Shown piece by piece: positions 59,454-64,000 of a DNA stretch of 64,000 nt. The stretch spans positions 25,968,676 to 26,032,675 of the forward strand of contig NC_135550.1 of NCBI RefSeq assembly GCF_964340395.1, given 5' to 3'. The stretch comes from Glandiceps talaboti (taxonomy: Eukaryota > Hemichordata > Enteropneusta > Spengelidae). The notes beneath the pieces are model-generated. The model did no database searches, was not told the origin of the DNA, and saw only the letters and a program-made list of their open reading frames with translations. The number at the start of each line of letters is the position of its first letter. Position 1 is the first letter of the stretch. Made by a program: the position numbers and the translations under genes.

Positions 59454-62400
59454 CTGTGAATATATTATAAAGAGTTAACAATAAATAAACTATTGCAAAT
59501 TAGTATCTACTTTTTGTTATTTTCTTTTTCTTGTGTGAGAGAATTTGAGAACGAAGCTTCTCAGAAATGTACACTGTATTACACACGTATGCAATTTCAT
59601 TTTGGTGTGAAATGGACGTCTGTATAAGTGTGCATACAAACGTCTTGGAAAAATCTTCATTTTGTCTGATATATTAACAACAAAGTAGTTATTTAGTCAT
59701 GCAATTTCCACAACATCTATCTCAAGATTATGACTATAGTAACTAGATATAAATGATTATGTATTCATCTGTGTCTTTATCATTTCTACATACACTGCAT
59801 GATGATAAAAGTACAATATTGGATATGATTGATCATACCACGGTGCCAAAATTGTGACCTGCTTTGAATGAAAATGTGGGTGTATATGTAAAATATAAGA
59901 TAAGAATGCTGTCGTATAGTGAATATTATCAAGGCATCACTGCAAAGGGAGCCATGGTATTAGTAGGAAATATAACTCAGTGCTTATTACCTGCCTCGTT
60001 CTGTTTTCTTTACTTAAACTACCAGCTAGTAACTTCATGTATGTAGGATCAATAAACAGTCTCAAAATGGTTTCTATTCCTCTTTCTACCAGGGGGTAAA
60101 TTTCTTTGTACGCAAATTTTAGAAGTTGTGAAAAATGGGATTAAAGAGCAAGTAGTTGAAATCTGTGAGTCCTTTTTGTGCAAATATTAAAACAAAAAGT
60201 CATAAAAAAAAATATTTTGAACCAAAAAATACATCAACTATATCTAAACCATTATACCATGTATAATATACATTACGTACAAGTTCTACTTGCTTGCGTC
60301 ATTTTTGTAGTGATTTTATAACATTACGACTGGCTGTAGGAATCTAATTCATGACTTGTCTTGTAGCAAGACCTCAGAGCAGTGTTTGAAAGGTTGACAA
60401 AAAAGTGTGGATGATGACCTCAATGTGCACCTTGCTAATAATATCAAAAGAAATCCAGACAGTCTAGCAGCCATACTAATACATGGCATGATCAGTGATG
60501 AATGTATGTTGTCAAGTTATTTGTGAAAAGCAGCAAGGTTACTCTGAATTATACTAAACTGAAAAGAAGGCTAGGAGAATAGAATAGTAAGTAACATAGG
60601 GTCATACACATACAAACACACCACGTACTGTGAATTACTGCTTGACAGGTAAACAATGTTATATTCAAAAGTTTAGAACAGTACAGACAGTACAGACAAA
60701 CAATAGTTATGTACCAGACAGCTTCCATACACAATCTGTATACCCATGATATAAAAATAGTTTGATAGTCTAAGGCCAAAAAAAAAAAATTGTTTCTGGT
60801 CAGCACGGGCATCAGTTAAATACCCTTGCATCAGTCTTTTTATGTGTATTTGTTCAGCCCATGCAGTCTGCAGATCCGTGGGGAAACACAAAAATAACCT
60901 TCCCTACTTCAGTGAAGACAACTGCAGAGCCAATCATGACCAAGCTAAATTTATCTGATTTTTCCCCCTTCTCTTACCAGGGTTCCCCAATGTTCTGCAA
61001 AACACTGTCTAAGTTCTTTACTGAATCAATATCTTCACTTTTGGAAGCCACGTTAGACAAGGCAATTCAGTGGGGCAATTCGTCACATGTGATTAGGCAA
61101 GCAAGTAAGAGTAGGTGAGTGTATACATGGAACAATTAATTGTTTGATGTGCCACTAGGCCAAGTTGTTGCACATGTACAGACATAAATAAAGGTTACAT
61201 GGTCAATTACAATGGTCAAGTCTTCTTACAGTTAACTAAGTTAAAAGAAAGGTTATAAAATTGGTGTGCCAATAAAATGAATTAAAACTTATGGACATAC
61301 GTATCAAAACCAAGTCAATTCAAAGTTCATTCATGGCGATATTGGTTCTTCCAATATCAATTTTGCATTCAATTGTGCAATAAAATTATACTCAATGAAT
61401 TAAATATAAATAAACAGTACACTAGTTGTAAGCAGTACTCATGCCGATAGACTGAAATTATACTAAAGAAAACATGTGCCAAAATGGCAGGTTTAATATG
61501 ATCAAAACATGGAAATTTCATGGCATTGTATCATTGAATGCCATTTTAGACATGAGCACATGTCAAAGGTAACTGCTTGTGAAGAGACGATGTGGTACAA
61601 TGCAAGAAGTAGTCTGCGCAAGTTGCAGTAAAACCCAACATTCCTCTACATCACCCTGTAATTATGTGCAAACACAAATTTATACTTTGTATGCAATGAA
61701 TTGCTAAGTGTCACCAAATTGCCTTGGGTAACTTGGCCTTTATAGGGCATTATTATTTTTATAAGAATCTAAGATTTCAATTCAAGTCATAGTTGTGATT
61801 ATTAATTATCATATCTATCAAAGGAAAGTGAAGACGCTTCCACTGAAAAGAATAAATAAATAATAAAATAGCAGTACTGCATCTTTCATAGTGAGTAAAC
61901 CAGATATGAAGAGAAAGAGCTCTCTTAGTAGTTTTCAAGACAGAAGGCTAGACTGAGAAAATTATTTATTCATAATACTAAAAAAGACTGGTAATACGAA
62001 AATGTATGTTACTACACAAAGTGTTTTTGTTTTGCTTCACTCGTATATAGCATACAATAGTACATGTATTCTTTCATTTAGTATAAGCGAATAATAATAA
62101 GTTTGAACCCTTGAATGGCATTTGTTTTATCAACATTCCAAAATTCCAGCAATAAAACAATAATTTTCTGCCACAATCAGTGATGTTTGTGATTTTTTCT
62201 CTAATCCTGCTGTAGAAGGACTCCATTTTTTATTATCTTGCCAGATTGAAAAAAAATAGGGTCAGTTGGGTTATGAGAATCACAGGAGTAAGTATGGCTG
62301 CCCTAAGGAAATCAATTTGTGAACCTATATGCAAATTTGGGGTAATTAATATGCATGAGCCATTTTATGAGACTGAAATAAAATAATCATGGTTCCAAGT

Positions 62401-63060
62401 TTTCGTGTCAAATAATTTACATTCATAACAGGGTAGTATACTTACATAAATCTTACACAGAATTATTTCCTTGTTCAATTTCTGATCACGGTACAATTTG
62501 TGATCATAAAAGTCACATTCTATCTCAGATTCTTCATGTCACACACATCATTATACTCTTATATAGTCATAAATCAGACATTGTCAGAATAATGTACACT
62601 TTATGATCTTGACTTTTGGCTCCAAGTACTCATATTCAAGAGAAATCAAAGTCTCTGGTGTATTATTGTGGTACAAATTGAGATCATAAATCTACACTTA
62701 GTCAAAATGTCTTACCACCACATTAGTGACAGAAATGAAAAACCTAATGGTACATATAAAATATTCATTGAATAAATTTGGAGGTATTGCACAACTTGAG
62801 ATTAACAAATGTGACAATTGCTCATCTTGTATTTTACATCATCGTGACATGAGAAAGGAGGCAAAAAGAATTTTTTATAAAAAATAATAATTTCAATATT
62901 TCATTGAAAATATCTTAAATTATTATACTGCTTTAATCGTAACATTTTAATATCGTAGAAAAACTTTAAATTATTCAGCGAAAACCCTAATAAAAATCAA
63001 AATATAAAAATGTTCACATATCTATATAATCTAGATGATTGTACAAGATACACAACTTAC
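59454..63060 (-). other. SMP/C2 gene intron, 3.6 kb
   Basis: A plain AT-rich intron, GTAAGT...TTCACAG. I see no repeat array, coding sequence or RNA gene in it. Confidence 0.75.
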
Positions 63061-63298
63061 AATTTGGCACCCAGTCTGATTCTAAGCACCAGTTTAAACT
63101 CAGGAGAATGCAGTCCAATATCTCCTTCAAATACGAGTTGATAATTGGATACTTCTCTTCCCAATCCCAGAGGTGGTTTCAGAAAGCTATCAGCAGTGAC
63201 AGGAACCGCATGTTTATGATCAGTGACTTCATAAACACGTAGATATTTGACATACGGGGTGTGACTTCCAACATGAAAGGTGTGTAGATCAATACTAT
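63061..63298 (-). CDS. SMP/C2 gene, first exon in the window (SMP start)
   Basis: 238 nt, residues 1-79 of the visible part. It begins mid-codon at acceptor TTTCTTTCAG and ends CCAAATT|GTAAGT. DSIDLHTFHVGSHTPYVKYL then RVYEV matches the S/L-x-x-F-x-x-G-x-x-P-x-I-x-x-hydrophobic-V-Y start of SMP domains. The segment NYQLVFEGDIGLHSPEFKLV continues it. SMP domains form lipid-carrying tubes at contacts between the ER and other membranes. The whole visible protein is SMP (1-160), a C2-like domain (170-300), two calcium-type C2 domains (300-460, 505-627), an acidic linker and a basic tail. Extended synaptotagmin or tricalbin is the nearest architecture. The expected N-terminal membrane anchor is beyond the right edge, so exact orthology is left open. 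Confidence 0.9.
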
Positions 63299-64000
63299 CT
63301 GAAAGAAAAAAAGTAATAAACTTATTAAATTTATTGTGTGGGTTGTTTTATTAAATTTCACTTTTCCCCATATTATTTTTTTTTCTTCATTTTATGTCTT
63401 GGTAGTTTTTAAAGGGATGTTTAACATTTTCTAATAAACTTATTAAATTTATTGTTTGGGTTGCTTTATTAAATTTCATTTTTTTCTCCCACATTCCATT
63501 TTTTTCTTTTTATGTCTTGGTAGTTTTCAAAGGAATGTTTTTAACATTTTTCTCTATAGAATGTTTAGTACAGGAATTCTATTGTCATTAGGTATTTCTA
63601 TCAAAGACTATCAAAATGATTCACAAAATTTCAATAAATTAAACAATTCAAATAGGATATTACACATTTTGATCATATCAAGGGTCGGATGAGAATAATC
63701 CTGTCTTCTTTTAGTAATTAGTTTGGTATGTACTTGGATTGTGTAAACTTGTTTAAACAGCAGTTGAAATCTGTCTATACCTAACATGATCATTAGCTTT
63801 ATCCAGCTACTAAATAGCTTTTATACAGTGCAGTATGGTAAAAGACAATGGTGATTCCTAATGTTACTGGAGCATAAAACACCGCAATCATTATGTAACA
63901 TGAACAGTTTAAAACTAACAACACAAAAAAGACAAAAGTTACGTCTATATGTGCTACTGTGCCTTTCAGCTTGAATATCGACAACAATTAACAAGTTGTA
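63299..64000 (-). other. SMP/C2 gene intron, to right edge
   Basis: Intron 5' to the first visible SMP exon. A direct repeat of TAATAAACTTATTAAATTTATTGT recurs at about 63314 and 63434, each followed by TTTATTAAATTTCA and TTTTATGTCTTGGTAGTTTT, giving a tandem duplication of about 120 bp (about 63312-63545). No exon was recognised to the window end. Confidence 0.75.

Overview
The window is nuclear DNA from an animal. It is AT-rich and intron-rich, with GT..AG introns, microsatellites, degenerate minisatellites and short terminal-inverted-repeat elements. The genes and repeats suggest a marine invertebrate (deuterostome or lophotrochozoan), but the sequence alone does not fix the species. No prokaryotic, viral, rRNA or tRNA features were recognised. 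Exons were built by hand from homology plus splice sites, and reading frame is kept across every junction given.

Layout. (1) 1-9237, minus strand: the first four coding exons of a BTBD7 orthologue. Its 3' part lies beyond the left edge. The fourth exon is partly duplicated (135-270 copies 590-725). (2) 9238-21400: about 12 kb with no recognisable coding sequence. It probably holds BTBD7 5' UTR, intron and intergenic DNA, plus a hAT-type MITE at 20030-20188. (3) 21400-29650, plus strand: two tandem COX8-like genes (cytochrome c oxidase subunit 8). Each has two exons, a 117-nt first coding exon and an intron at the same codon. A CpG-rich promoter with two ETS/GABP-type sites, a TATA-like box and a YY1-like site precedes the first. 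(4) 29650-39600: repeat-rich intergenic or 3' UTR DNA, including a composite inverted-repeat element at about 31155-32578 and several tandem arrays. (5) 39607-63298, minus strand: seventeen exons giving 758 residues of an SMP-plus-three-C2 lipid-transfer protein of the extended-synaptotagmin/tricalbin type. It ends in an acidic stretch and a polybasic tail. The N-terminus is beyond the right edge. Its introns hold a 22-bp satellite, a 45-bp array capped by an inverted copy, a CR1/L2-type retrotransposon 3' end, and a DNA element (55140-56032) carrying two younger MITEs, each flanked by a clear target-site duplication.

The genes do not form a pathway. BTBD7 acts in epithelial adhesion and branching, COX8 in mitochondrial respiration, and the SMP/C2 protein at membrane contact sites. 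The most notable points are the BTBD7 exon duplication, the diverged tandem COX8 pair, the SMP-C2-C2-C2-polybasic protein whose stop codon overlaps a good splice donor, a near-500-bp inverted repeat in a COX8 intron, and the datable nested transposon insertions. I did not find a previously undescribed multi-gene system.
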